DNA from: an uncultured Lachnospiraceae bacterium
Lineage (GTDB): Bacteria; Bacillota_A; Clostridia; Lachnospirales; Lachnospiraceae
Reading direction: 5' to 3'
DNA length: 44,065 bases
Assembly: GCA_910587905.1 (NCBI GenBank)
Contig: CAJUOF010000187.1
Coordinates: forward strand, 1-44,065
Part shown: one piece after another, positions 1-9,139 of the stretch
Position numbering within the stretch: the first letter of the stretch is position 1
Layout of the letters: each line of letters opens with the position of its first letter
The notes under the pieces: generated by a model
What the model was told of the DNA's origin: nothing
The model's input: only the letters and a program-made list of their open reading frames with translations
Database searches by the model: none
Translations under genes and position numbers: made by a program

Positions 1-579
1 CACGACGACGATCTGATCGACCTCGTAGGCAAGAGTGTCATCCAGGATGTGCAGAAGGAAATGGTCTCCTTCCTCCATCTGATCCAAATCTGTGAACAGC
101 GACGCACTGGGAAGTCCCCGGTGGGCCGAAATCACACAGTGGGTGTCCTCCCCTCCAACCGGAAGAGAGCTTCCCTCCAAATGCCCTGCCGCCATCTGCA
201 GCACATCGTCATTGGTGGTATGAAAAACCGGGAGGGTGATCTCGATCTTCGGGATCTCCACCGTTCCCATAATCCCATTATTCCCAATGTTTAAGCAGGC
301 CATGTACTCTGTATCCTCCCCGGAGATCTCCGCCTCCGCAAAGGAATCAGGAAGGATGCTGGGAAGAAGGGCGTCGTTGTAACGGGTCGCCCGCTCCCAC
401 TCGGCTTCGTAGTCGATCCCCCCAACGGCGTTCATTTCATTCACCGTCTGGTTGTAATCGCTGATGAGCCGTTTCTGTCTGTAGTTGTTCCACTGGTTTG
501 CTATGAATGGATACAGTAACAGGGACAAACCGGCTAAAAATAAGAGGGCAACGAATATTCTTTTGATCGTTTTTTTCAT
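1..579 (-). CDS. Class C (pilin) sortase, C-terminus cut by window edge
   Basis: This is a membrane-anchored transpeptidase that would polymerise the LPXTG pilins encoded just upstream. The 193 visible codons begin with ATG at 579 and stay open to base 1, so the C-terminal part, including the catalytic Cys and Arg, lies outside the window. Residues 8-27 form a hydrophobic N-terminal anchor. The visible catalytic His is His153 in the motif VISAHRGLP, the signature of class B/C sortases, followed by SLFTDLDQM. It is the last visible gene of the minus-strand pilus operon, separated from the backbone pilin by 371 bases that hold a hairpin and a large inverted repeat. Family assignment rests on the SAHRG context and on the gene order. 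The class (C rather than B) is inferred mainly from the neighbouring pilins. Confidence 0.9.
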   Translation of the reverse strand, partial: MKKTIKRIFVALLFLAGLSLLLYPFIANQWNNYRQKRLISDYNQTVNEMNAVGGIDYEAEWERATRYNDALLPSILPDSFAEAEISGEDTEYMACLNIGNNGIMGTVEIPKIEITLPVFHTTNDDVLQMAAGHLEGSSLPVGGEDTHCVISAHRGLPSASLFTDLDQMEEGDHFLLHILDDTLAYEVDQIVVV

Positions 580-610
580 CCGGGTTCTCCTTGGGGCTGT
601 ATCGGGGGGT

Positions 611-826
611 GTTCCGAGGTTCACGGCGGGTTGTCGCCGGCTCCTTTCTTCACGCGAAACCGGGCAACGCTTCGTCGAGCTAACTGCTAACTGCGGCTAA
701 GACGCTCCGGAAGAGCCGTCGCGCATAAGTCTCCGTAAGCAGTGGATCTCGACTCCGCTAAAAGCGCCCTCTGAATTGTTTCGCTTAGAAGAAGGAGCCG
801 GCGGCAACCCGCCTGAATTTCGGAAC
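611..826. repeat. Large imperfect inverted repeat between pilin and sortase genes
   Basis: The left arm (about 611-660) and right arm (about 778-826) are near-perfect reverse complements with a few mismatches and single-base indels. Both carry the core GGCGGGTTG(T/C)CGCCGGCTCC, and the innermost paired block is GCGAAAC against GTTTCGC. The roughly 117 internal bases contain a smaller hairpin around 689-708. No open reading frame of note lies inside. It could be a MITE-like non-autonomous element or a structured RNA that tunes sortase expression relative to pilin. The sequence alone does not decide this, and no second copy is visible in the window. Confidence 0.7.
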
Positions 827-884
827 CAATGCTTAGTTGGTTGGCTTAACATGCTCTACGATACCGTATCAACCGTTTATGTGG

Positions 885-915
885 TTTCCGGGGACGGCGT
901 GAGCCGCCCCGGAAA
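885..915 (-). terminator. Strong hairpin after the backbone pilin gene (no U-tract)
   Basis: TTTCCGGGG (885-893) and CGGC (895-898) pair with GCCG (903-906) and CCCCGGAAA (907-915), giving a 13-bp stem with one bulged A and a GTGA loop. It lies 36 bases beyond the pilin stop codon in the direction of transcription. There is no T-run after it, so it may be a partial terminator, an RNA-stabilising 3' end or a processing site that lowers sortase expression relative to pilin. Confidence 0.5.
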
Positions 916-950
916 ATCACTCAATTAGAAAATCTTATCTCATGCTTTGC

Positions 951-2612
951 TTATTTTGCTGCGCTTTTCTTGCGTCCGGAGAAGTAGAATCCAGCCGCAA
1001 CGATCATGATCAGGCATCCTGCCACGGTGAAGATCATGGTACCCATGCCACCGGTGGAAGGAAGAGCAGTGAGTTTGGTGTTCTTGATCTCATGAGTATC
1101 AGAAACATCTGACCAGTCGTTCTCATGCTCAGGCGTACAGTCAATATTTGTCACTTTCCCTTTTTCGTCAGCGTCATAAGTCGCCGTGTAAGTGGAAGTC
1201 TTCTCATTGTTTACTTTGATCTCATAGCTTTTCAGAGTTCCGTCCGTGTTGTATTCTGCAGTAATCTCTACAGGGATCTTTGCATCATTCAGGGAATAAC
1301 CTTCGGGAGCTTTGGTCTCCTGGAGGGTATATGTACCCGCGTCAAGACCCGTGAAGGACAGATAACCATTCTCATCCGATACCGTCGTATATGCCTTTCC
1401 GCCTTCTCTTGTCAGGGTGAACTCTGCTCCGGGAAGAGTCGTAGTCTCCACTTCTTCACCACTGTCCAGAATGATTTTTCTTACTTCACCAGTCTTGAGC
1501 AGCTCTTCCGTAAACTTGTTCCATGCAGATCCGTCTGAGCCAAAAAGGTTCGCATCAATACCAAAGGTATAGGTGTAAGTCTTATCTTCGATCTCGTTGG
1601 TCTCGCCGTTGGGATCATTGGTATATGTTAACTTCGCCGTATTATCGTTAGCATCAAAGTTAAGGCCCGCATCCTCACCCAATACTGCATCATAAGTTAC
1701 GACAACAGCCTCTCCGCTGTGCGCAAGCGCATAGGCGGAAGCAAAAGCAATTTCAAAACTCTTTTTGTCAGCAGCCGGAGTGTAGGTATAAGTATTTACT
1801 CCTGCTGCCACTTTGACATTGTTAACCTTCACTACAAGATTTGCAGGCTCAGCCAGCGTTAAACCCTTGCCCATTCTATCAGTAATCTTCACGCTTACCT
1901 CTGCATAGCTCTTGCTGTAAGAGGGAATCTGAGTATCGATCTCAAAGTTTACTGTATCACCGATTGCTACATCATTTCCGCTCTCATTACCATCACTGGT
2001 ATTTTTTCCAGTACTTCCGGTAATCTTCTTGTCAATGGTAGGCTGCTGAGATTTTGCATATGCCGGAGTGGAATTTAAACTCCAGTTCGAGTTGGCGTCC
2101 ACCGTACCCTGTACCAACGTACTGTTGTCACCGCTGCCAGCTACGTTGTAATAAATACCAACCAGCATCGGATTGTAAACTTCCTGAATGTCAGAACCGG
2201 TCACTACCACTACCCAGTAGCCTGCGCCAAGCTCTGCAGTATATGTCGTCAATCCGGTGGCGCCTTCCGGTGCAGATAATGTTTGAGACTCTAATGTTTC
2301 CAGTAGCGTTTTGTTTGCTGCGATACCCGTCACTTCATCCGATGTCGGTACCAACATGTCAGTAAGCGTAACTCCCGTTGCCAACTTGTAGCCTGTAAAA
2401 CCCTTATCATTGTATGTAGGCTCCACGATTCTGTACGCGGTCACAGTTGCCCCTGCTTCTACATTCTCTACTGTTGCCGTTGCTTTGTCATTCTCCGTAG
2501 GTTTGTTAACCGCTGGCGTAGCATCCGTATTTGTTGCGAATGCCGTCACAGACAGTCCCAATACCATGACCATTGCTAACAATACTGCAAATAAACGTTT
2601 CATTTTTTTCAT
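951..2612 (-). CDS. LPXTG backbone pilin (SpaA-type isopeptide-forming fimbrial protein)
   Basis: This secreted, sortase-polymerised major pilin is 553 residues long. Residues 1-26 are a signal peptide (positively charged start, hydrophobic core, TAFA-like cleavage site). A D2-type fimbrial domain begins near the GDTVNFEIDTQIPSY stretch (residues 219-232). A SpaA/CNA-B-like domain follows (about 393-470), with LPGAEFTL at its start and an E-box, YTLQETKAPEGY, whose Glu432 would promote an intramolecular Lys-Asn isopeptide bond. The C-terminus has the sorting signal LPSTGG (517-522), a hydrophobic segment and a basic tail. A candidate pilin-motif lysine lies in AYAKSQQPTIDKK (residues 184-196), which is inference. 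GGAG lies 8 bases before the ATG at 2612. It sits between the tip adhesin and the sortase, the usual order of a Gram-positive pilus operon. Confidence 0.93.
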   Translation of the reverse strand: MKKMKRLFAVLLAMVMVLGLSVTAFATNTDATPAVNKPTENDKATATVENVEAGATVTAYRIVEPTYNDKGFTGYKLATGVTLTDMLVPTSDEVTGIAANKTLLETLESQTLSAPEGATGLTTYTAELGAGYWVVVVTGSDIQEVYNPMLVGIYYNVAGSGDNSTLVQGTVDANSNWSLNSTPAYAKSQQPTIDKKITGSTGKNTSDGNESGNDVAIGDTVNFEIDTQIPSYSKSYAEVSVKITDRMGKGLTLAEPANLVVKVNNVKVAAGVNTYTYTPAADKKSFEIAFASAYALAHSGEAVVVTYDAVLGEDAGLNFDANDNTAKLTYTNDPNGETNEIEDKTYTYTFGIDANLFGSDGSAWNKFTEELLKTGEVRKIILDSGEEVETTTLPGAEFTLTREGGKAYTTVSDENGYLSFTGLDAGTYTLQETKAPEGYSLNDAKIPVEITAEYNTDGTLKSYEIKVNNEKTSTYTATYDADEKGKVTNIDCTPEHENDWSDVSDTHEIKNTKLTALPSTGGMGTMIFTVAGCLIMIVAAGFYFSGRKKSAAK

Positions 2613-2682
2613 GTCTTTTTCTCCTTTTCTTTTAAGATTTTTATTTTGGTGTTTCTAAAAGCTCTCTTAGTTTCCCTCCGCC

Positions 2683-5600
2683 CTACAGTACCTCCTTACG
2701 TTTATTTCTATATACAATCAGTGAGGCCGCTGCCATGAGCAGTACTCCACCGAGCATACACCAGTAAATTCCGAGGCCTCCTGTGGACGGAAGCTGATAT
2801 ATGGTAAATTTGTTTATATATTGTACCTGTTCTTTTCCGTCTGCTACAATTCCACCGGATGTCTCATTTCCGCCTGTTGCCCCCGCGCCATTAATGGATA
2901 TGCTGGTATCGCAGTCATATCTTATTCCGCCAGTGTGCACTGCGCCTGCTTTTTCAACAATCCGATATTTCGCACCGTCAGGTATGAATTTTACCTCTAT
3001 TCTTTCACCATGCTTTAATTTAAAGGTGGTCCCATCAGAAATTCTGCCTTTGATGATGTTATATTCTGTCGGGTCCGTAGAATTATTTGCATATTTGACG
3101 TAGGAATAATCATCCCTGAGGGGGTTGCCTGCCGCATCGGTCAGATACAAAGTAAACTCGAATTCGTCGTCAGCAGCATAGTCTGCTATTACACCATCTT
3201 CATCCTCCCTCTGCACCTTTTTGGAAACTTCCAGGGTTCCATAGTCTTTGGAATCCGGTGTCAAAGTAGTCACAGACGGCAATGTAAACTGCATCCAACA
3301 GGTGGAACCGGAAGCTCCGCGCTCCGTGTAGTAGAAGGTTAATACGTGCTTGCCTTTGCTCCCCTTCTGCAAGTAGTCCCAAAGGTTGACATACTCACCT
3401 ACCGATGAATGTACGCCGCCAATATCACATACTAGCTTGTCGTCCAGGAACACCCACATGTCATCGTCACCGAAGAAATAATATTCCAAAGGACCGACAT
3501 ACTCTTCCGACAATTCAAACTCTACCTGATACCGCATACCAAAGTAACTATTGTGATCAAGCCCATCGTCACTATACGGAAAAGTTTTTTTACTGGCATT
3601 CATGCTGCCCGGCTCACCGGTTGTGCTGCTGCCTGCATAAGCACGGTTTCCTCTCTGTGCATAACTGCCAAATTTCAAATCATGTCCATTGCTTCCAAAA
3701 GACCCCGCACTATCCATCGGCCAAAAATTATTGGTCCAAATGCCTGTATGCACTTTTCCCTCATACGGACTCGGATGGCTGAACTTATGCAGATTATTTG
3801 TATTCGCATTATTTACAGCCGTCAGTGTGTACGTATCACCTTCCTGATTAAATTTCAGGCTATATTGCTCCTTATCATAAGAAGTTTTTCCAGTCGCGCC
3901 ACCCTCATTAAACAACTTCGGTGCCTGAACGCCTGAAGCATATTGCAATTTCCCATCTACTTGCCCGGTAACAAGGCCAAACGTACACCCTTTATATGCA
4001 CCGTTAACTGTTGGATGAGGACTTTGTGTACCATTATACTTATTTAATAAATTCCCATTCCACAGATTCTCTCCCATCGACGTTCCGGTATTAACATTAC
4101 CGAACGCAAGCTTTGTACCGCTGCCAGTATAATTCCCGGAACTGTTAATACCAGCTTCTTTTGTATATGCATAGTAAAGCGTCCCATTTGCTTGTGCACC
4201 AGTCAGTATTTGGCCTGAGTTTAAATTGCTTATTGCGTTGTTTACATTCGTATAAATATGTCCACTACTGATGTCGTAATCATAAAACGCCGCTGCAACA
4301 TCTCTGTGTTTTGTATTGACATCGTATACCAACCGGAGGGTCGCATTCTCGTCAATCAGTATATAAGTATCCGTAGAACTCTCAGCCTTCTCATTCTCAG
4401 TAACAGGACGATTCGTAAAGTGTACTTTATCTTTTACTGCCTGATAATTTCCAACCTCCTGCCGCCAATTCGCCTTATAGCAAGACGGATCATGGGTGTG
4501 AACTCCCTGTTTTGCCTCCTTTCCGCAAACCAAGTCCTTTTTCTGCTCGGCAGATAATTGGTTAATCGGAATCAAACCCTTGTTTAACGTCCAAATTTCT
4601 TTTAAAACATAACTCTTGTTATCCACCAGCGAATCAAAATACTTGATACTTGGAGCCTGATAATAGTTGAAATTCCGTGTGCTGTACACCTCTGTGAGTT
4701 GCTTTACATACTGTACATTTCCGTTATCGTCAACATAAATATTTTTTATCTCATTACCATTTGGAGAATTCCCTGTTCCCTTTCCATTTGCCGGCAGCTT
4801 TTTACCGCTGGTGTCAATCACCGGGATTGCATTCGTTCCTGTCGTTTTCAGCCGAGGAAGGTTCGCATAATACTGCACGGTAAACGGATTGTTTCCCGGT
4901 TCATCAGCAGAAAGTGCAACGATATCCTCTTCTGCCGCATTGACAGTCATCGGACTTGCCTTGTAATCCGCGGACATCAGCATGCTGTTCTGTCTGCTGA
5001 CCACTCCGCTTTCCAGAGTATAAGCTGAGAATACAACTTCCGGCTCTATAACATTCTCTGCCTCATTGTCCTGATTGCCTGTATCCTCTTGTTTCAGTTC
5101 TTTTGCATACTCTTTCAGGTTTTCCGCCGGCGTGATCTCAGCAGTCACCTCGCACTCTGACAGGTCAAGCTTCGTATCCTCATAATATAAGGAATATTCC
5201 ATCACCTGGAACAGCAATTGCTCGCATCCATCATTCACTTCCTCCGCGTAATCGGCAAATGCCTGATATTTCTCGGAAGCTTCATTTAAGAACTGGATTT
5301 TGAATTGATAACTGCTCTCTGTTTCAGCATTTTCTGTTTTAGTGATCTCCTTGGCAATGACTTCCTTCTCTGTAGCCTCCGCTTCAGGAATCACAGTGTT
5401 TGCCTGATCGCCAACTTTTTCTGCTGCGCTCTCTTCTGCCGCAGTTGTTTCCTCAATTGCATCTGATTCAACCGCCTCATTCGCAGCCGATTCGGTTATA
5501 TTTGCCTCTGTGGACTCTGCTGCACCTATAGTTTCTGCCGCAGTATCTTCTGTGCTTGTTTCGGCTGCAATTGTTTCTTCTACTGTCGTAGTCGTTTCTT

Positions 5601-7422
5601 CTGCCGCAGTCGTTGTTTCTGCCGTGCTTTCTTCTGTGTCGGCCTCTGGTGTATCTGCGTCCTCTAAAGCTTCTTCCTTCAAAATAGCATTTCCGACTAC
5701 CTTGAACTTGATCTGGAAGGTATCTTCCTTATATTCAAAGCTCTTATTTACCGGAATAATCTCAACCTGCTCCTCGACCTCTGTCGGAGCCTCCGTGGTC
5801 GGCTCTTCGGGTTCAGGCTCAGGTGTGGCGGCGGCCTTTTCGCCGACTGCGATCTCGGCGGGGACTTCCGTCTGGAAGGTCGCCTGGTTCGCCTCTGTCT
5901 TTTCGCTGTTCAATGCTTCTGCGATGTCCTCAGTGAAGCGGACAACTGCCGCGTCACGGCCTTCCGTAAAGGTCCCTTCGCCTGCAAGCCGGAATGTGAA
6001 GGCCACCGGACTCGCCGGTTTCACTTCCTCGCCGTCCGCAGAAAGGCTTACCTTTAAGAGATGCTTCATGGAAGCGGTCTCGTCTTCCAGCGCGTCCCTC
6101 ATTGCTGCTTCGCGGGCTGCGTACTGCTCTTCATTTCCCTCGGAGAAAAGCTCTTCTACATGAAGCTCTGCGTTCTCCGGAATGTCTGCGTCTTTTGCGT
6201 AGGAGGCGGTCAAGGTAAACCCTTCGCCCTCATATACCTTCTCAATCGTCTCCACGGCAGGGGCTTCCGTCTGGTCTCCGGAATTCTCCTGATCCTCCGT
6301 GGTGAAGATCGGGCCGCGCTCTCCGGGCTCGGCCGGAGTCTCTTCTGTCGGAGTGTCCGGACTCTGCGGGTTCGCCGCTTCCTGCTCCGCCTTATATGCT
6401 GCTTCCGCCTCGGCAAGCTTCAAGAAACGCGTAATGTGCGCCTCACCAAGAGGGTAGATATTTTCTTTTACTTCATTCTGGCTGTTGCCCTCAATGACGT
6501 GGATCTCGTTTTTCTCTTGGTCGAAGGAGGCCACGATTCCCATCTGGACTGCCGTCTCTTCATTTTCACGCTGGAAGAAGATCAGGTCGCCGGCTGCCGG
6601 CACATAGCCCTCGGGACCGGTCAGGAACGCGCTGTTTCCTTCTTTCAGCTTTTCAAATTCTTCGCACCATTTCGCAGTCTCGTTCACCTTCGGGAATACG
6701 GGTGTCTCCGTGTCTTTGTTCTGGATTCCCGCATAATGGAGGCAGAAGCTTACGAAGGCCGCATCCCAGTTGCAGTAAGGCTCGCCCGCGAATGCGCCGT
6801 AGCGGGTGTAGCCCTTGTGGGTTCCGTCCTCTGCCATGGTGAAATTCTCGATGCTCTCTTTATATCCAAGCTGTACCTGTGCTGCCAGAACCAGGTCCTC
6901 GCCCCAGATGCCTTTCCACTGGATTCCCTCGTACTGCTTTGCCCAGACCTCCGCAGTTTCCACGTCGGCATTAGCATCGTTGTAGCAAATATCAGTGTGT
7001 ATGTGCTCTTCCTTTTCGCATGACAAAACTTCCTCGTAGCACTCGTCGGAATGGAAATGAGCTTCCCGCTCTTCCTCACCGCAGATATAGGCGCCATTCG
7101 CATCCCGGCATTCCACTGTATGTACATGCTCCGGATCTTCCTCCTGACCGCAGACAAACGGCAGGCATTCCTCCGAATGGATGTGGCCCGGGTCTTCTTC
7201 CCGATTGCATTTCAGCGTCTTTGTGTAACATTCTGCTGTGTGCTGATGCTCTTCTATTCCGCATTTTACACTGCCGGTCATCGCAACGCCGTATTGGGAC
7301 AGAGCGCCTGCGACGCATCCGATCACCATGACAGCCAAAAGCAGCATGGCAACACCAGCCCTTAAGTTCTTTCTCCGCTTCGTATTCCGCTCATCCAAAT
7401 ACTCTCTTAAAAGTTTCTGCAT
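2683..7422 (-). CDS. Giant LPXTG tip adhesin with Cys/His repeats, degenerate CHAP, fibro-slime and SpaA-like domains
   Basis: This 1579-residue surface protein is probably the pilus tip. A hydrophobic segment (about 21-42) acts as signal anchor. Residues 53-147 hold five HxHxxxC units, each with a further Cys, and a sixth copy (VHTHDPSCY) lies much later. Residues 170-340 resemble a CHAP/NlpC-like amidase domain, but the usual Cys position is Asp220 (CNWDAAFVSFC) and the usual His is Gln293 (AVQMGIV), so it is probably inactive. Next come a Thr/Glu-rich low-complexity stretch (about 590-690), a fibro-slime/PA14-like domain with FFGDDDMWVFLDD and GGVHS (about 1230-1410), a SpaA/DUF7601-like domain, and LPSTGG at 1544-1549 with membrane span and basic tail. 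AAGGTG lies 5 bases before the ATG. Base composition changes sharply within the gene near 5.75 kb. Confidence 0.9.
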   Translation of the reverse strand: MQKLLREYLDERNTKRRKNLRAGVAMLLLAVMVIGCVAGALSQYGVAMTGSVKCGIEEHQHTAECYTKTLKCNREEDPGHIHSEECLPFVCGQEEDPEHVHTVECRDANGAYICGEEEREAHFHSDECYEEVLSCEKEEHIHTDICYNDANADVETAEVWAKQYEGIQWKGIWGEDLVLAAQVQLGYKESIENFTMAEDGTHKGYTRYGAFAGEPYCNWDAAFVSFCLHYAGIQNKDTETPVFPKVNETAKWCEEFEKLKEGNSAFLTGPEGYVPAAGDLIFFQRENEETAVQMGIVASFDQEKNEIHVIEGNSQNEVKENIYPLGEAHITRFLKLAEAEAAYKAEQEAANPQSPDTPTEETPAEPGERGPIFTTEDQENSGDQTEAPAVETIEKVYEGEGFTLTASYAKDADIPENAELHVEELFSEGNEEQYAAREAAMRDALEDETASMKHLLKVSLSADGEEVKPASPVAFTFRLAGEGTFTEGRDAAVVRFTEDIAEALNSEKTEANQATFQTEVPAEIAVGEKAAATPEPEPEEPTTEAPTEVEEQVEIIPVNKSFEYKEDTFQIKFKVVGNAILKEEALEDADTPEADTEESTAETTTAAEETTTTVEETIAAETSTEDTAAETIGAAESTEANITESAANEAVESDAIEETTAAEESAAEKVGDQANTVIPEAEATEKEVIAKEITKTENAETESSYQFKIQFLNEASEKYQAFADYAEEVNDGCEQLLFQVMEYSLYYEDTKLDLSECEVTAEITPAENLKEYAKELKQEDTGNQDNEAENVIEPEVVFSAYTLESGVVSRQNSMLMSADYKASPMTVNAAEEDIVALSADEPGNNPFTVQYYANLPRLKTTGTNAIPVIDTSGKKLPANGKGTGNSPNGNEIKNIYVDDNGNVQYVKQLTEVYSTRNFNYYQAPSIKYFDSLVDNKSYVLKEIWTLNKGLIPINQLSAEQKKDLVCGKEAKQGVHTHDPSCYKANWRQEVGNYQAVKDKVHFTNRPVTENEKAESSTDTYILIDENATLRLVYDVNTKHRDVAAAFYDYDISSGHIYTNVNNAISNLNSGQILTGAQANGTLYYAYTKEAGINSSGNYTGSGTKLAFGNVNTGTSMGENLWNGNLLNKYNGTQSPHPTVNGAYKGCTFGLVTGQVDGKLQYASGVQAPKLFNEGGATGKTSYDKEQYSLKFNQEGDTYTLTAVNNANTNNLHKFSHPSPYEGKVHTGIWTNNFWPMDSAGSFGSNGHDLKFGSYAQRGNRAYAGSSTTGEPGSMNASKKTFPYSDDGLDHNSYFGMRYQVEFELSEEYVGPLEYYFFGDDDMWVFLDDKLVCDIGGVHSSVGEYVNLWDYLQKGSKGKHVLTFYYTERGASGSTCWMQFTLPSVTTLTPDSKDYGTLEVSKKVQREDEDGVIADYAADDEFEFTLYLTDAAGNPLRDDYSYVKYANNSTDPTEYNIIKGRISDGTTFKLKHGERIEVKFIPDGAKYRIVEKAGAVHTGGIRYDCDTSISINGAGATGGNETSGGIVADGKEQVQYINKFTIYQLPSTGGLGIYWCMLGGVLLMAAASLIVYRNKRKEVL

Positions 7423-7434
7423 CTTCTCACCTTC

Positions 7435-8085
7435 CTAGCGCATAAGCTCCATCCTGTGAAAGGGCCACGCCCGAAACACTGCCCTTCCGACAATCTGGTT
7501 TTCCTCCACGCACCCGATTCCTCTGATGCGGCTGTCTACCGACACCGCCCGGTTGTCTCCGAGCACAAATATCATACCCTCCGGCACCTGGCAGGGAAAT
7601 TCGATGTCACATTTTCCCAGACGTTTTTCTGTGAGGTACGGCTCGTCAAGCTGTTCTCCATTCACATACACAGTGCCTTCCTGATTGATCTCTATCTGAT
7701 CTCCCGCTACGCCGACGACGCGTTTTAAAAGTACTCTTCCCCCGTAATAGAATCCGACGATGTCCCCGGCCTCAATCTCTTTGGTCCGGTACAGGAAGAT
7801 CACTTCTCCCTGTTTCAAGGTCGGCTCCATGCTGTTTCCATTGATCCGGATCATCACCAGAAGCCTGGTAGCAACCAATGCCGTAACGGCCGCTGCCACG
7901 ATCAGTCCCATCGCGATTCCCCAAAGCCGTTTCCTGAAATCGTGTCTGGACTCTTCCCTTGCAAGCTCCTCCCTGAGAAGCCCGATCGCAGGAATTTCCG
8001 GTGCTTGTTCCGGCTTCTTTTCTCGTCGCTTCCTCGGTTTTTTCTCAGCCCGCTTTGGTTCTGTTCCCGGCCTTTCCTCAGCCAT
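7435..8085 (-). CDS. Type I signal peptidase of the pilus operon
   Basis: This membrane serine protease removes signal peptides and in pilus operons is thought to process or assist the pilins. The 216-residue protein has a long basic cytoplasmic N-terminus (about 1-52), one membrane span (about 54-78), the catalytic Ser85 in NGNSMEPTL, the catalytic Lys121 in LLKRVVG, and the conserved box E, GDNRAVSVDSR, near the C-terminus, so it looks active. It overlaps the end of the upstream coiled-coil gene by 8 bases and ends 12 bases before the adhesin start, implying co-transcription and translational coupling. Family (SipA/LepB-like) is certain. A dedicated role in pilus assembly is inferred from position. 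Confidence 0.95.
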   Translation of the reverse strand: MAEERPGTEPKRAEKKPRKRREKKPEQAPEIPAIGLLREELAREESRHDFRKRLWGIAMGLIVAAAVTALVATRLLVMIRINGNSMEPTLKQGEVIFLYRTKEIEAGDIVGFYYGGRVLLKRVVGVAGDQIEINQEGTVYVNGEQLDEPYLTEKRLGKCDIEFPCQVPEGMIFVLGDNRAVSVDSRIRGIGCVEENQIVGRAVFRAWPFHRMELMR

Positions 8086-8899
8086 TCAGACCACCGGCAG
8101 TCGCTGCCTGCAGCCAGGTCTTCCCGCTGCCCTCTTCGATCTCAGCCTCTTCCATGGTTACCGATTCCACGTCGGCACCCTCACCCGGCTGTATTTCCAC
8201 CCGATCAGAGCTTTGGGCTTCCTCGGGATTTTGCTCTTCTCCCGCGCTTTTATCTGCCTGCCTCTGAGCAAAATCCACGGCTACCACTTCTCCCAACTCT
8301 CCGTTTCGAGGCGTGTTCGCTTTCTCCTTGAGCCCCGCAAGCTTTCTTCCTCCAAAGGGGATCCAGTCGGTCTCATTCCCGGCCGCCGGAAGAGCCTGCT
8401 CCTGCTCTGGGAGCTTCGTCTTCACTCCCTCTTTCAGCTTCCGAACCTTCTCCAGATACTGCTCGGCTGCTGTTTCCGCCTCGCTGAACATCTCATCCAG
8501 CCGAACTGCTGCCGATGCAATGGATTCTACGCTTTCTAACTCGGCCTCTCTGGATTCCTTAAGCTTCTCCAGTTCTTCCTTGAGCGCTGCAATCCTTGCA
8601 TCCTTGTCATTCAGCCGTTCATCCTTGACGTCCAGCTTCTTTTTCAGCCGCTCGTAGCTCTCCGACATATCGTCAAATTTCTTTTTTATTTTATCACATT
8701 CCTCCTGGAGTCTCTCTGTCTCTTCACATTGCACCAGAAGCATCTTCAGAAGTTCTCTGCGCTTCAGCCTGCGCAACTCTCTTCCCGTCATCTTACCCCT
8801 TCTTTGCTCTTCTCCATTCCTCTCCCTCATGTCCCCCAGGGCTGCGCCTGTGCGCCTCACTCTATGCTGCACTCCCGCTTCCCGGTCCCTATCACTCAT
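8078..8899 (-). CDS. Coiled-coil protein, first gene of the pilus operon, function unknown
   Basis: The 273-residue protein has no signal peptide or membrane span. Residues from about 45 to 165 are rich in Lys, Glu and Leu with heptad-like spacing and predict a long coiled coil. The tail is acidic with a few conserved-looking patches such as WIPFGGRKLAGLK. An alternative start is the internal Met37 (ATG at 8791), where the basic sequence MTGRELRRLKRRELLKMLL looks like a natural N-terminus and AAGGGG lies close upstream. The first 36 residues may therefore be non-coding. It overlaps the signal peptidase gene by 8 bases, so it belongs to the pilus operon. Similar small coiled-coil proteins occur next to clostridial sortase loci, as far as I recall, but I cannot assign a role. 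Confidence 0.75.
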   Translation of the reverse strand: MSDRDREAGVQHRVRRTGAALGDMRERNGEEQRRGKMTGRELRRLKRRELLKMLLVQCEETERLQEECDKIKKKFDDMSESYERLKKKLDVKDERLNDKDARIAALKEELEKLKESREAELESVESIASAAVRLDEMFSEAETAAEQYLEKVRKLKEGVKTKLPEQEQALPAAGNETDWIPFGGRKLAGLKEKANTPRNGELGEVVAVDFAQRQADKSAGEEQNPEEAQSSDRVEIQPGEGADVESVTMEEAEIEEGSGKTWLQAATAGGLNG

Positions 8900-8982
8900 C
8901 TAATCCTATGGAGCCGTCAACGATCCCATGTCTGCTTGCAAAATCTATCAAACCCCATATTCTTTGCTTTGATGATAAGTCT

Positions 8983-9011
8983 AACATATATATCGTCAAA
9001 GAAAGCGTCAA
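8983..9011 (-). promoter_or_regulatory. Candidate sigma-A promoter of the pilus operon
   Basis: On the minus strand TTGACG (9006-9011) is followed after 17 bases by TATGTT (8983-8988) in an AT-rich stretch upstream of the first pilus-operon gene. TTTGACG is directly repeated 12 bases apart here. This is a sequence match only, and the -10 box is weak. Confidence 0.4.
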
Positions 9012-9139
9012 AAAAAAGGAAAATTAAGGGTAATTTTTATTTTTATTTAATTTTTTTACAAATCTATTCTTTTTTATCCCGCCGGAGGGGCTTTCTCGAC
9101 AATTGAGTAGGGGAGCGTTCCTCTTTCTATACAGGGAAA

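Noticed and set aside
5510..7023. Long plus-strand open frames opposite the adhesin gene
   Set aside because: They are Ser/Val/Ala- and Leu/Arg-rich mirror images of the Glu/Thr-rich coding strand with no recognisable motif.
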